The notes: generated by a model not told the origin, from the sequence alone. A DNA stretch of 64,000 nucleotides from CAWCDJ01 sp963796485 (GCA_963796485.1 CAWCLV010000004.1:1054001-1118000); one strand, 5' to 3'; counted from the first letter of the stretch, positions 15,232 through 24,300 are shown. Program-made: numbers and translations.

Positions 15232-16543
15232 GGAGAATATCGGCCGCTCCCTGCGGATGATCCTGGAGCGCGAGGGATACGCGGTGAACGTGTGCAAGTC
15301 GGTGGCGGAGTTCCGCCGCCATCCGGATGCCCAGCGCGCCGACGCGTACCTCCTCGACATGAAGCTGCCGGATGGAAACGGCATCGACCTGCTGAAGGTG
15401 GTGCGCCAAAACGGAGCCACGTCGCCGGCCATCATGATCTCCGGCCACGGCACCATCGCGGACGCCGTGGAGGCGACGCGCGCCGGGGCATTCGATTTTC
15501 TGGAGAAGCCGCTGGGCCGCGACCGCGTCCTGCTGGCGATCAAGAACGCCATGGAGCAATCCACGCTGCGGCAGGAGAACGAGCGGCTGCGGGAAATGGT
15601 GGGCGGAGCCCCGAAGATGATCGGGTCGAGCCCCGCGTGGCTGCGCGCGGTCGAGCAGGCCACCATGGCGGCGCGCTCGGACGCCCGCGTCCTGCTGATC
15701 GGCGAATCGGGCACCGGGAAGGAACTGCTGGCCGCCCACATCCACAACCACAGCCCCTTCGCCTCCGGTCCGTTCGTCAAGGTGAACTGCGCCGCGATTC
15801 CCACGGAACTAATCGAGACCGAGTTGTTCGGGCACGAGAAAGGCTCGTTTACCGGGGCCACCGCTTCGCGCCGCGGCAAATTCGAGCTGGCCGACGGCGG
15901 CACGATTTTCCTCGACGAAGTGGGCGATCTGCACGGCGCATCGCAGGCGAAGCTGCTTCGTGTGCTGCAGGAAGGTGAATTTCACCGCGTCGGCGGCGAA
16001 CAGATCATCCGCGTGAGCGTGCGCGTCATTTCCGCCACCAATCGCGACCTGAGCGGCATGGTGATGCAGGAGAAATTTCGCGAGGACTTGTATTACCGGC
16101 TGAGCGTGGTTCCCGTTCGCGTCCCCGCGCTGCGCGAGCGGCCGCACGATGTCCGCGTGCTGGCGGAATACTTCCTGGAAGAGTTCTGCGCCCGCAACAA
16201 CTTCAAGCGCAAGGTTCTCGAAGAGTCGGTCTTTCCGCTGCTCGAAAGCTACCCCTGGCCCGGAAACGCGCGCGAGCTGCGGAACGTGGTAGAGCGCATG
16301 GCGATCCTGACGCCGGCCGAGCGCATCACACGGGAATCCATCCCCGTGGAAGTGCGCGTGCAGCGCGAAGCCGGTCCGAAATCGACCATCCAGGAAGCAC
16401 GGGAATCGGCCGAACGCGAACACATTCTGCGGGCGCTCGAAGAATCGAATTGGAACGTGTCGGGCGCCGCCCGCGCGCTGGGGATGGAGCGGACGAATTT
16501 GCACAAGCGCATCCGTGCGCTCGGCCTCACCAGAGGCAAGTAG
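15197..16543 (+). CDS. NtrX-like sigma-54-dependent response regulator
   Basis: A 448-residue regulator and cognate partner of the preceding kinase. The receiver domain (residues 5-120) has the acidic pair DDE and phospho-acceptor Asp54 (YLLDMKLPDG). The AAA+ domain has Walker A GESGTGKE (about 169-176), GSFTGA (about 216-221) in place of the usual GAFTGA, and Walker B GGTIFLDEVGDL. The C-terminal Fis-type helix-turn-helix is VSGAARALGMERTNLHKRIR. It should activate sigma-54 promoters; the GSFTGA loop still has the Thr that contacts sigma-54. The target genes are not known, though its own envelope operon is a candidate. Confidence 0.93.
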   Translation: MASKRVLIVDDEENIGRSLRMILEREGYAVNVCKSVAEFRRHPDAQRADAYLLDMKLPDGNGIDLLKVVRQNGATSPAIMISGHGTIADAVEATRAGAFDFLEKPLGRDRVLLAIKNAMEQSTLRQENERLREMVGGAPKMIGSSPAWLRAVEQATMAARSDARVLLIGESGTGKELLAAHIHNHSPFASGPFVKVNCAAIPTELIETELFGHEKGSFTGATASRRGKFELADGGTIFLDEVGDLHGASQAKLLRVLQEGEFHRVGGEQIIRVSVRVISATNRDLSGMVMQEKFREDLYYRLSVVPVRVPALRERPHDVRVLAEYFLEEFCARNNFKRKVLEESVFPLLESYPWPGNARELRNVVERMAILTPAERITRESIPVEVRVQREAGPKSTIQEARESAEREHILRALEESNWNVSGAARALGMERTNLHKRIRALGLTRGK

Positions 16544-16714
16544 GGTAGGCCTCCCGGCCTGCCCGCTTTTGAACTCCCAAACGCAGAACCGGCCAGGCCA
16601 GGAGCCCGGCTAGGAGCCCGGCCCCACCGGCTGCACGACCCGGACTTCATGAAAATGCTGCCGCGGTCGGCGGGCGGCGTGGGAGGAAAACGGCCCAGGC
16701 GCCGAAGGCGCGCT
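16544..16714. other. Non-coding gap between convergent genes with half of the GGCAGGCC palindrome
   Basis: No gene is supported here. At 16549-16565 there is GTAGGCCTCCCGGCCTGCC, the same GC-rich element seen behind the rhodanese gene. GGAGCCCGGC occurs twice close together (about 16601-16624). It separates the NtrX-like gene from the convergent isocitrate dehydrogenase gene and probably contains the termination signals for both. Confidence 0.5.
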
Positions 16715-17719
16715 TTACAACTTCCGGATCACCGCGTCCGCGAACTCCGTCGTGGAAGCCTTCCCTCCCACGTCCCCGGTCAGGTGCTCGCCTTCCGCGT
16801 AGACCTGATAGATCGCCTCCTGCAGCCGCCTTGCGGCGTCGCGCTCTCCCAGGTGCGCCAGCATCAACACCGCCGATTGCATCAGCGCCGTGGGATTTGC
16901 CAGGCCTTTGCCCGCGATATCGGGCGCGGTGCCGTGGACCGCTTCGAAGATGGCGTGCCGGTCTCCCAGGTTCGCCCCGGGCACGATTCCCAACCCGCCG
17001 ACCAGGCCCGCCGTAAGGTCCGAAATGATATCGCCGTACAGGTTCGGCATCACCAGCAGGTCGAATGTCTCCGGGCGCATCACCAGCTGCATGCAGGCGT
17101 TGTCCACAATCAGCTCGTTGTATTGAATCTCGCTAAAGTGCGAAGCCACCTCGCGGCAGCACTTCAAAAACAGGCCGTCGCTGAGCTTCATGATGTTGGC
17201 CTTGTGGATGGCGCTCACCTTGCATCGCTTCTCCCGGCGCGCGTACTCGAACGCGGCGCGGGCGATGCGCATCGAGGCGTTCTCGGTGATGATCTTCAGG
17301 CTCTCCACCACGCCGGGAACCACTTCGTGCTCCAGGCCGGAGTAGAGATCTTCCGTATTCTCCCGAAAGATCGCCATGTCGAGGGGCAGATCGCGATACC
17401 GTGTCTTCAGGCCCGGCAACATGCGAACCGGCCGGAAGTTCACGTAAAGCCCCAACTTCTTGCGCAGCGCCACATTGATACTCTGGTGTCCGCCGGCAAT
17501 CGGGGTAGCCGTCGGTCCTTTCAATCCCGTTCGGGTGACTTCGAGCGAGGCGAACACGTCGTCCGGAATCAATTGTCCGTATTGGGCCAGCGCGTGGATC
17601 CCTGCGTCGACCCGCTCCCACTCTATCGGCACGCCGGTGGCTTCCACCGCACGAACCGTCGCATCGGCAACTTCGGGGCCGATTCCATCTCCGGGAATCA
17701 ACGTAATCTGATGGGGCAT
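16715..17719 (-). CDS. NAD-type isocitrate/isopropylmalate dehydrogenase family, probably isocitrate dehydrogenase
   Basis: A 334-residue beta-decarboxylating dehydrogenase. It opens with ITLIPGDGIGPEV, has FRPVRMLPGLKTRYRDLPLD with IFRENTEDLYSGLEHEV (the substrate helix), the catalytic Lys in IHKANIMKLSDGLF, and the metal site MPNLYGDIISDLTAGLVGGLG. The NENTEDLY-type helix and GIVPGANLGD point to the NAD-dependent isocitrate dehydrogenase group and not to LeuB or tartrate dehydrogenase. It would act in the TCA cycle. ATGATG gives two possible starts; the second lies at the spacing of a leaderless message behind TATAAT. Only 19-22 bp separate it from the divergent pcm gene. Confidence 0.88.
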   Translation of the reverse strand: MPHQITLIPGDGIGPEVADATVRAVEATGVPIEWERVDAGIHALAQYGQLIPDDVFASLEVTRTGLKGPTATPIAGGHQSINVALRKKLGLYVNFRPVRMLPGLKTRYRDLPLDMAIFRENTEDLYSGLEHEVVPGVVESLKIITENASMRIARAAFEYARREKRCKVSAIHKANIMKLSDGLFLKCCREVASHFSEIQYNELIVDNACMQLVMRPETFDLLVMPNLYGDIISDLTAGLVGGLGIVPGANLGDRHAIFEAVHGTAPDIAGKGLANPTALMQSAVLMLAHLGERDAARRLQEAIYQVYAEGEHLTGDVGGKASTTEFADAVIRKL

Positions 17720-17725
17720 CATAGC

Positions 17726-17732
17726 TATTATA
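17726..17732. promoter_or_regulatory. Shared, overlapping -10 boxes of divergent icd-like and pcm genes
   Basis: The 7-bp TATTATA reads TATTAT on the plus strand (17726-17731) and TATAAT on the minus strand (17727-17732). On the minus strand the box ends 7 bp before the ATG at 17719. On the plus strand it ends 10 bp before the GTG at 17742. With only 19-22 bp between the two starts, both promoters must use this stretch, giving a leaderless or nearly leaderless transcript on each side. Confidence 0.5.
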
Positions 17733-17741
17733 GAGACGGGG

Positions 17742-18395
17742 GTGCGCTTGATACCGGATTGGGCAGCCGAACGCCGCGAAATGGTCGAGACGCAACTGCG
17801 CAGCCGCGGCATAACCGACCGGCGCGTGCTCGGGGCCATGTCGGAAATTCCACGGGAAGGGTTCATTCCCGTGGAGTCGCGCGTCCTGGCTTATGGCGAC
17901 GATCCCGTCCACATCGGTTTTGGCCAGACTATTTCCCAGCCGTACATGACCGCGCTGATGGCGCAGGAGCTTGAGCTCACCGGGAAGGAAACGGTGCTCG
18001 AAGTGGGAGCAGGCTGCGGTTATGCCGCCGCCGTCCTGGGCGCACTCGCGGCGCGCGTCGTCTCCATCGAAATCGTTCCGGAACTGGCGCGATTGGCGGA
18101 AGAAAATCTCCGCCGCAGCGGACGCGGCTGGAATGTGCAAGTGGTCAGGGGGGACGGTTCCGCCGGCTACCCGGAACTGGCGCCGTACGGCGGAATTTCG
18201 GTGGCTGCCGGAGCGCCCGACATCCCGGCCGCGCTGCTCGAGCAGTTGGACGACCCGGGCCGCCTGGTCATTCCTGTGGGCGGCCGCGGGGACCAGGAAC
18301 TTCGCGTCGTGACGAAGGAGGGAGGCCGCATCGACTACCGCGTCCCCACTCTTTGCCGCTTCGTTCCGCTGCGCGGCGGGCAGGGGTGGGAATGA
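17742..18395 (+). CDS. pcm: Protein-L-isoaspartate O-methyltransferase
   Basis: A 217-residue SAM-dependent methyltransferase that repairs isoaspartyl residues in ageing proteins. It has the N-terminal region REMVETQLRSRGITDRRVL, the substrate loop FGQTISQPYMTALM, and motif I as VLEVGAGCGYAAAVLGALA (usually GTGSGYQ) at about residues 85-103, then VVSIEIVPELARLAEENL. Length is normal. The GTG start lies 10 bp behind a TATTAT box. It ends in an ATGA overlap with the next small gene. Confidence 0.92.
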   Translation: MRLIPDWAAERREMVETQLRSRGITDRRVLGAMSEIPREGFIPVESRVLAYGDDPVHIGFGQTISQPYMTALMAQELELTGKETVLEVGAGCGYAAAVLGALAARVVSIEIVPELARLAEENLRRSGRGWNVQVVRGDGSAGYPELAPYGGISVAAGAPDIPAALLEQLDDPGRLVIPVGGRGDQELRVVTKEGGRIDYRVPTLCRFVPLRGGQGWE

Positions 18396-18697
18396 TGCGG
18401 CTCCGCACCGCGAAAGACCGCCTGAAGATCGAACACAGCATCATCGATGGTTTGAGGCCGGTTCTGGAGGAAATACTCTCCGCAAACCCGGAGATCCGTT
18501 CGATCATCCCCGGCGTGATCCGTCCCGTCCGCGATGCCAGGGGCAAGGTGAAAGTTCACGTGACGGTGCCCACCCAGAACGGCTGGAAAGCCATCGCCCT
18601 GAGCGCCGGCGCGCGGCAGGAGTTATTCGTCAGCACCGAATGGGACCAGGCGAAAGTCGAGGAAGCGTTCCGGAAAGCGGGCGCAGTAGTGGGGTAG
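18392..18697 (+). CDS. Small conserved protein, possibly DUF2103 family
   Basis: A 101-residue cytoplasmic protein. Features are KIEHSIIDGLRPVLEEIL, IIPGVIRPVRDARGKVKVHV and TVPTQNGWKAIALSAGARQ, then a C-terminal helix. This pattern recalls the DUF2103 proteins described as predicted metal-binding, but the assignment is from memory of the family pattern and is uncertain. The start is taken at the ATG that overlaps the pcm stop (ATGATG); the second ATG is an equal alternative. It is co-transcribed with pcm. Confidence 0.7.
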   Translation: MMRLRTAKDRLKIEHSIIDGLRPVLEEILSANPEIRSIIPGVIRPVRDARGKVKVHVTVPTQNGWKAIALSAGARQELFVSTEWDQAKVEEAFRKAGAVVG

Positions 18698-19058
18698 GCC
18701 TCCGGCATCGTACCCCACCACCAGCGCTCGAACAGTGAGGTTCGCCACTATCTGCGCGCGGTATCCCTTCTATAGGGGATAGTCTGAAAACGCGCGGTCC
18801 TTTACGCTAATAAGTGAAGTAAGACGGTAACGGCCTTACAAGTCGCCGCACATTGTGAGTTAGCGGCCAGGCCGGCCGTCCAGTGCGGAAATCAACTCCG
18901 GGCATAGCGAAAGCCGCCCGCGCCCACTAATTGGGCACCCGGCAAATCGCGCTTTCTTTGCCCGCAACTGTAAAGAACGGTGCAGCTTCGAACCGGCCGC
19001 AAAGGGCCGCCGGGCGGAGCTTTGCCGACAGACCGGATATTGAGGAGAACTCAACAAC
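18698..19058 (+). promoter_or_regulatory. Long leader region of the sortase operon, possible structured RNA
   Basis: This 361-bp stretch has no supported gene. It begins with a copy of the GTAGGCCTCC element (about 18695-18704). The last 150 bp are GC-rich with several short stems, for example GCCC/GGGC around 18924-18937 and GGCC/GGCC around 18995-19008. GCAAAG at 18999-19004 and TTGCCGA at 19022-19028 also occur in the core of GEMM (cyclic-di-GMP-I) riboswitches, but the rest of that consensus is not evident. GAGGAG at 19042-19047 is the ribosome binding site of the LPKTG gene. Confidence 0.3.
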
Positions 19059-19781
19059 ATGAAGTACCTCGGGTTAACAGTTTTGGCCGCCATAGGCGCA
19101 TTAGCATTGATTTGTCCGCAGGCGCGGGCCGACGAGTGGAACAAGAAAACCATCTTCACCTTTAACCAGCCGGTGGAAATTCCGGGCGTGGTGCTGCCCG
19201 CGGGGACGTATGTTTTCAAGTTGGCTGATTCCATGGCCGACCGCTACATCGTGCAGGTGTTCAACAAGGACGAGAACCATCTCTACGGCACCTTCCTTGC
19301 GATTCCCGATTACCGCATGAAGACGCCGGAGAAGCCGATCATTACCTTCGAGGAGCGGGCCGCCGGCGCCCCACAAGCCGTCAAAGCCTGGTTCTATCCC
19401 GGAGACAACTACGGCGATGAGTTCGTCTATCCTAAAGCCAAGGCGATGGAATTGGCGCATGTTACTCACCAGGCTGTACCGTCCATGCCGAGCGAGCTTG
19501 CTCAAAATACGAAGCAGCCGGCCAGGACCATGCACGAAGCGCCGGTGATGGCGATGAAGCAATCCCACCTGGCGGTCCAGAATCCAAACGGCGAGGAGTC
19601 GGAGGTCGCGCAGGCTTTCCCCGTGCCGGCTGAGCAACCGAAGCCGGTGGAGACCGCATCCGCCCGGATTCCCAGGCGGTTACCCAAGACCGGGAGTTCG
19701 CTGCCGCTGATCGGTCTGATCGGTCTTATGTCGCTCGGTGGCGGCTGGTCGCTGCGTTTCGCGGCTCGCCGGATCGGATAG
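19059..19781 (+). CDS. Exported protein with LPKTG sortase signal
   Basis: A 240-residue protein with a Sec signal peptide ending at ARAD (about residue 25). Residues 30-125 form a compact beta-rich domain (FNQPVEIPGVVLPAGTYVFKL) of a kind common in acidobacterial secreted proteins. A low-complexity linker follows. The C-terminus is a textbook cell-wall sorting signal: LPKTG at 208-212, a hydrophobic segment 214-230 and a positive tail (RFAARR). Two genes downstream lies a class D sortase, so this is the likely substrate. A Gram-negative cell offers no thick wall as acceptor; the anchoring target is therefore open. GAGGAG lies 11 bp before the ATG. Confidence 0.88.
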   Translation: MKYLGLTVLAAIGALALICPQARADEWNKKTIFTFNQPVEIPGVVLPAGTYVFKLADSMADRYIVQVFNKDENHLYGTFLAIPDYRMKTPEKPIITFEERAAGAPQAVKAWFYPGDNYGDEFVYPKAKAMELAHVTHQAVPSMPSELAQNTKQPARTMHEAPVMAMKQSHLAVQNPNGEESEVAQAFPVPAEQPKPVETASARIPRRLPKTGSSLPLIGLIGLMSLGGGWSLRFAARRIG

Positions 19782-19789
19782 CCGGCGCA

Positions 19790-20698
19790 ATGCGGCGTGG
19801 AAAGAGAGCGGGGGCTGGTTGGACCCTCCCGCTCTCTTTGCTGATCGCCGGCCTGGCGCCGTCATTTGCGGCTCAAGACCGGATCTCGGTGGACGTCAAC
19901 CTGGTAGTCCTGCGAGCTACCGTAACGGATCGGAAGGGCATGCCTGTATCGGGACTCGACAAACAGGATTTCAAGGTCTACGACGAGGGTGTGCCCCAAA
20001 CCATCGGTTTTTTCAGCCATGACGACGTTCCGGTGACCGTCGGTTTGATTGTCGACCACAGCGGCAGCATGGGTCCGAACATTCATGATGTTGTCGCCGC
20101 GGCGGAAACTTTTGCGCGCGCCAGCAATCCGGCCGACCAGATGTTCGTGGTGAACTTCAATGAGCACGTCTCCTTCGGGCGGCCGGCCGGGATACCGTTC
20201 ACCGCGGATCCGGCCGAACTGCAGCGGGCGATTGCGAACGCGCCGACCACGGGCAAGACCGCTCTCTACGATGCCGTCATAGCCGGCCTCCAGCGGATCG
20301 GCAAAGGCACGCGCGACAAGAAGGTCCTGATCGTGATCAGCGATGGCGGCGACAACGCCAGCCGCGCTACGCTCGCCCGGGCGATGAAGGCTGCCAAAGA
20401 ATCGGACGCGATCATTTATACCATCGGCATCTTCGACGAGGACGACCCCGACCGCAATCCCCGCGCTCTCGAGGAACTCGCGCGCGCCACCGGCGGCGAA
20501 GCGTTTTTGCCCGAGTCTTCAGGCGACGTGGTGGGGATCTGCCAGAGAATCGCGAAGGATATCCGGAGCCAGTACACGTTAGGATTCGCGCCCGCTGCGA
20601 CGCCTGCCGGAGCGGGTTGGCGTACGCTCCGCGTCGAGGCCGGGGCGCCGCACAGGGGCCGGCTCAAAGTGCGCACACGGGCCGGTTACTATCCATGA
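19790..20698 (+). CDS. Secreted VWFA-domain protein of acidobacterial type
   Basis: A 302-residue exported protein. A signal peptide (about residues 1-28) is followed by DVNLVVLRATVTDRKGMPVSGL and FKVYDEGVPQTIGFF, the conserved opening of the VWFA-related family typical of Acidobacteria. The von Willebrand A domain has a complete metal site: DHSGSMG (DxSxS), a Thr in TTGKTALYDAV and Asp in ISDGGDN. It has no LPxTG motif of its own. It starts 8 bp after the LPKTG gene and overlaps the sortase start (ATGA), so all three are one unit. A protein-binding or assembly role beside the anchored protein is likely. Confidence 0.88.
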   Translation: MRRGKRAGAGWTLPLSLLIAGLAPSFAAQDRISVDVNLVVLRATVTDRKGMPVSGLDKQDFKVYDEGVPQTIGFFSHDDVPVTVGLIVDHSGSMGPNIHDVVAAAETFARASNPADQMFVVNFNEHVSFGRPAGIPFTADPAELQRAIANAPTTGKTALYDAVIAGLQRIGKGTRDKKVLIVISDGGDNASRATLARAMKAAKESDAIIYTIGIFDEDDPDRNPRALEELARATGGEAFLPESSGDVVGICQRIAKDIRSQYTLGFAPAATPAGAGWRTLRVEAGAPHRGRLKVRTRAGYYP

Positions 20699-21291
20699 GA
20701 ATTGTCCGCTGGACTTCCTATCTACTATTCACGCTCGGCGCCGCCGCTCTCGGCTACTGCGCCTTCGTGTTCGGCGACGCCTGGCTTTACCAGCACCGCG
20801 CCGGCCGCGAACTGGCCCGCTCCCTAACGGTCGCGGCTCCGTTCGATTCGCGTACCGGCCCCCACAGAGCCGCGACCGCCGGGGAGCGGGCAGCCCAGGA
20901 CGGCCTCATCGGCCGTATTGAGATTCCCCGGCTGGACCTCTCCGTGATGCTCGCTGAAGGCTCCGATGCCGCTACGCTTCGCAAGGCCGCCGGCCATATC
21001 GAGGGGACAGCGTACCCCGGCGATCCGGGGAATGTCGGAATCGCCGCCCATCGCGATACTTTCTTCCGCCCCTTGCGCAACATTCGCGCCAACGACCTCG
21101 TCGTGCTCGACACCTTGCGAGGCCGCTACTGCTATCGCGTCGTTTCCACCGAAATCGTCAAGCCTGACGCCGTGAGCGTGCTGGCGCCCACCACGCGCCA
21201 GGTCTTGACGATGGTGACGTGTTACCCGTTCTACTATCTCGGCTCGGCCCCCTATCGATTCGTCGTGCGAGCCACGCGCGTGAACGGGTAA
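20695..21291 (+). CDS. Class D-like sortase
   Basis: A 198-residue membrane-anchored transpeptidase. The N-terminal helix (about 8-27) anchors it with the catalytic part outside. The sortase core starts at GRIEIPRLDLSVMLAEG; the catalytic triad is His119 (AAHRDTFF), Cys176 (TMVTCYPFYY) and Arg188 (SAPYRFVV). GHIEGTAYPGDPGNVGIAAH and CYPF are class D features. Residues 41-66, between anchor and core, are encoded by a copy of the dispersed palindrome found at two other sites in the window. Expected action: cleavage of LPKTG between Thr and Gly on the product two genes upstream and transfer to an amine acceptor. Confidence 0.92.
   Translation: MRIVRWTSYLLFTLGAAALGYCAFVFGDAWLYQHRAGRELARSLTVAAPFDSRTGPHRAATAGERAAQDGLIGRIEIPRLDLSVMLAEGSDAATLRKAAGHIEGTAYPGDPGNVGIAAHRDTFFRPLRNIRANDLVVLDTLRGRYCYRVVSTEIVKPDAVSVLAPTTRQVLTMVTCYPFYYLGSAPYRFVVRATRVNG
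20814..20891. repeat. Dispersed palindrome copy inside the sortase coding region
   Basis: Arms of 25 bp (20815-20839 and 20867-20891) are inverted repeats with three mismatches around a 27-bp loop. The arm sequence GCCCGCTCCCTAACGGTCGC is shared with the copies at 43208 and 54114. Reading continues through the whole element without a stop, adding about 26 residues to the sortase linker. Confidence 0.8.
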
Positions 21292-21306
21292 CGTAGCGGC
21301 GGGCGA

Positions 21307-24300
21307 TTACTCCCCGCCCGCCGCCACGTTAAAGCCCTCCACCGCGATCCGCGGGTTCTCGCCCCGCGTGTCGGCATTCTCCACCTCGGTGCGGATCGTG
21401 CGGCTTTCGCCCGGCATCAGCGCCACGTAATTATCGCTGTAAAGCGCCGGCAGGATGCGGTCGCCGGTCTTCTCACGGACGGCTTTCAGGTGCACCATCA
21501 GGGCGGGCTGGTCGGAAACATTCCGCAGTTCGGTCGCCATGATCCAGCGATTTCCTTCGCGCGCGACTTTCGTATTCGCCTCCACCTTCGCCTTGGGAAG
21601 CTTGCGAATTGCCTGGTAGTTGTTCTCCTGTAGGCCGCGCAGGTAGAAGTTCTCCGAAACCAGTTCCTTGCCGCGCCAGAGTTCCAGCCGGATGAAGTGC
21701 ACCGGCGTCAGCCCGGTCGGAAATTCCAGCCGGATGGGCGCCGCGACGGAATCCTCGCTGCTGTCGAGCGTCGCCGTTTGCAGCCACTTCCGGCTGCCGT
21801 CCATGTTCAGGATCTCCGCGCGCGCCACCAGGTCCGAGGCGTTCCCGCCGCTGTAATTCACCACCTCCACCGTATCGTTGCCCGCGTTCCACTGGATATG
21901 GAGCGGTTCGGCGCCTTTCTTCGACCCGAAATAAGCCGCCGTCGGTTCCAGGTAGTAGTCGTACGTCTGCCAGACCATCGAAGGCCACGCGGGATGGCTC
22001 ATCCACAGCAGCACGCCCATGCGGTTCTTGCTCTGCGACTCAAACATGGCGCGGTAGCCGTCGTAGTTTTCGAACTGCGCCAGTTCCACCCACTCTTTCG
22101 CGTCGGCGGCCGGCCCATAGCTGTTCTCGATGAGTTCCCGGTAGGCGGCGCCGCCCTGCGCGCCGGTCAGGCAGAAATCGTGCAAGCCCCACATCGGTCC
22201 CAGCGGCCACATCTCCGGCTCGGGCATCATGTCGCGAAGGCTGTCGTAGGTGACGATGTTCGGCATCCCGATCTCGCTGTGGAACTTCGTGCTCGCGCGC
22301 TGCTGGAAATAGTACCTGGTGGACATCGCGCGATACGGGCCGTGCCCGGTGACAGTGTCGTCCGCCGAACTCGGAATGTATTGGATGCCCGGCGCCATCG
22401 TGTCCAGCGCCGCGCGGATCGCATCGTCCAGCGGCTTCAACGGGTAGCCCTCGTTGCGCCCGCAGTACAGCCCGATCGAGGGATGATTCCGCACCCGCAG
22501 GATCGTGTCCTTCGCGTTGCGCATGAACATCGCATTATCGTCGGGGTCGGGCCCGTCCCAGGGATTCGCCAGCCAGAAGTCCTGCATGATGACGATGCCG
22601 TTGCGGTCCGCCGCCTCGTAGAACGCGTCCTCGCCGATCTGCCCCACCCAGTTCCGCACCATGTTGAAGTGCATGTCGCGGTGGTAGCGCATCGCCGCTT
22701 CATACTCCCGGCCGCGATAGCGCAGCATCGACTCGCTGAAGCCCCAGTTGCCGCCCTTGGGGACGAAGCGCCGCCCGTTGATCCACATCTTCAGCGCGCC
22801 GCCCTCGGTCGAATACGTGAACTGGCGGATGCCCGACTGGAACCGCACCGCGTCCGAATCCTCGAACTTCAGCTCGACGTTGTAGAGGTTCGGCTCGCCG
22901 TAGCCCGCCGGCCACCACAGCTTCGGGTTTTCAACCGTCAGGGTCTTCTGTACAGTCGAAGAAGCGGAAGCCGCGAGACTCACCCGCTCTTCGAACGTCT
23001 GTTCGCCGAATTTTCCGCGCAGCGTCCCGTTCACCGGGGCCGCCGAGTGGTTGCGCAGGGTGACCGCAATTTTCACGGAGGCGTGCGCCGGGTCCGTCAC
23101 GGTTGTGGTTACCAGCGGATCCTCCACGGTCACGCTCCTGGTGACGGTGAAGCGGACATTGTTCCAGATGCCCGTATCGCGGCCGCGAATCGTCGGGATC
23201 CAGTCCCAGCCGATGGATGCGTGGAACGTCGGATTATCCGCGCCCAGCGCGCCGCCGTTCAACCCGACCGCCTCGAACGTCTTCTCCTTCATGCTTCCCG
23301 GGGTGGCGACCTTGAGGATCCGCACCGCGAGCGCGTTCTTCTTTCCGGCGACGATCTTGCCGGTGACGTCGAATTTCGCGCGCGTAAACCCGCCCTCGAT
23401 GCGGCCGAGCTTGCTGCCGTTCAGGTAGACCTCGGCCTTCCAGTTGATGCCGTCGAAATTCAGCCAGACTTTGTTTTCCGGACCGGCCGCCGGCGGCATG
23501 AACTCGTCGCGATACCAGAAATCGGCGTGGAAGAAGGAGTCCGAAATCATCAGCTGGTTATCGCCGAAGTTGGGGTCGGGCACGGCGCCCGCGTTGAAGT
23601 AGCTCGTCAGAACGGTTCCGGGTACCGTCGCCGGCACCCAATCGCCATCGTTGAACCCCGGCTGCGAGAGTGCCTCACCCGCGGCCTTCACCAGTGAATC
23701 GCGCTGCACCTTCCAGGCACCCCCCGAAAGTTGCAGCGCGGCAGCGGCGGGTTTCGGACGCACCGCCACGCCTCCCCGCCCGAACACTTCCAACTCGCTC
23801 AGGATGTAACCGTCCGGCGACGATGCCCTGGTCATCAGGACCCGCACATACCGGCCTTCCACAGGCTGTGCCAGCCGGATGTCCGCGCTGTCCAGGGCGT
23901 GAATCGTTTTCCACTGTTTGGCATCGTCCGATACCTGAAGCGAGCCTTCGGCGGCCGGCTGAATCCAGCTCAGCGCGACACGGTCGAACCGGCTCCGCGC
24001 GCCCAGGTCCACGTAGACCCACTCCTCGCCCGTGCCAGCGCTCTTCCACGCGCTCGTAAAATCGAACGGCCCGCCGAGGTGCACGAGTTGCTTCCCGGAG
24101 AAGAACCGGACTTCCGCGACGCGCCACGTCAGCGGCCGTCCATTCTCGAACTGCAAGCGGTAAAACCGGGACCGTGAGGCGGCCGGGAATGCGATGTGCG
24201 GGTGCAGTTCCCCCGTGGGGTGCGCCATCCCGGCGGCCTGGCCGACCGGTTTCCATGTCTGGCCATCGTTGGAGCCCAGCACCGTCAGGGTCCACTCCTG

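Noticed and set aside
13738..15903. Minus-strand frame of 721 codons opposite the NtrY/NtrX genes
   Set aside because: Antisense shadow of two genes with full motif sets.
18900..19058. Firm call of a cyclic-di-GMP riboswitch
   Set aside because: Only two short core-like strings match; the paired arms and GNRA loop of the consensus could not be placed.
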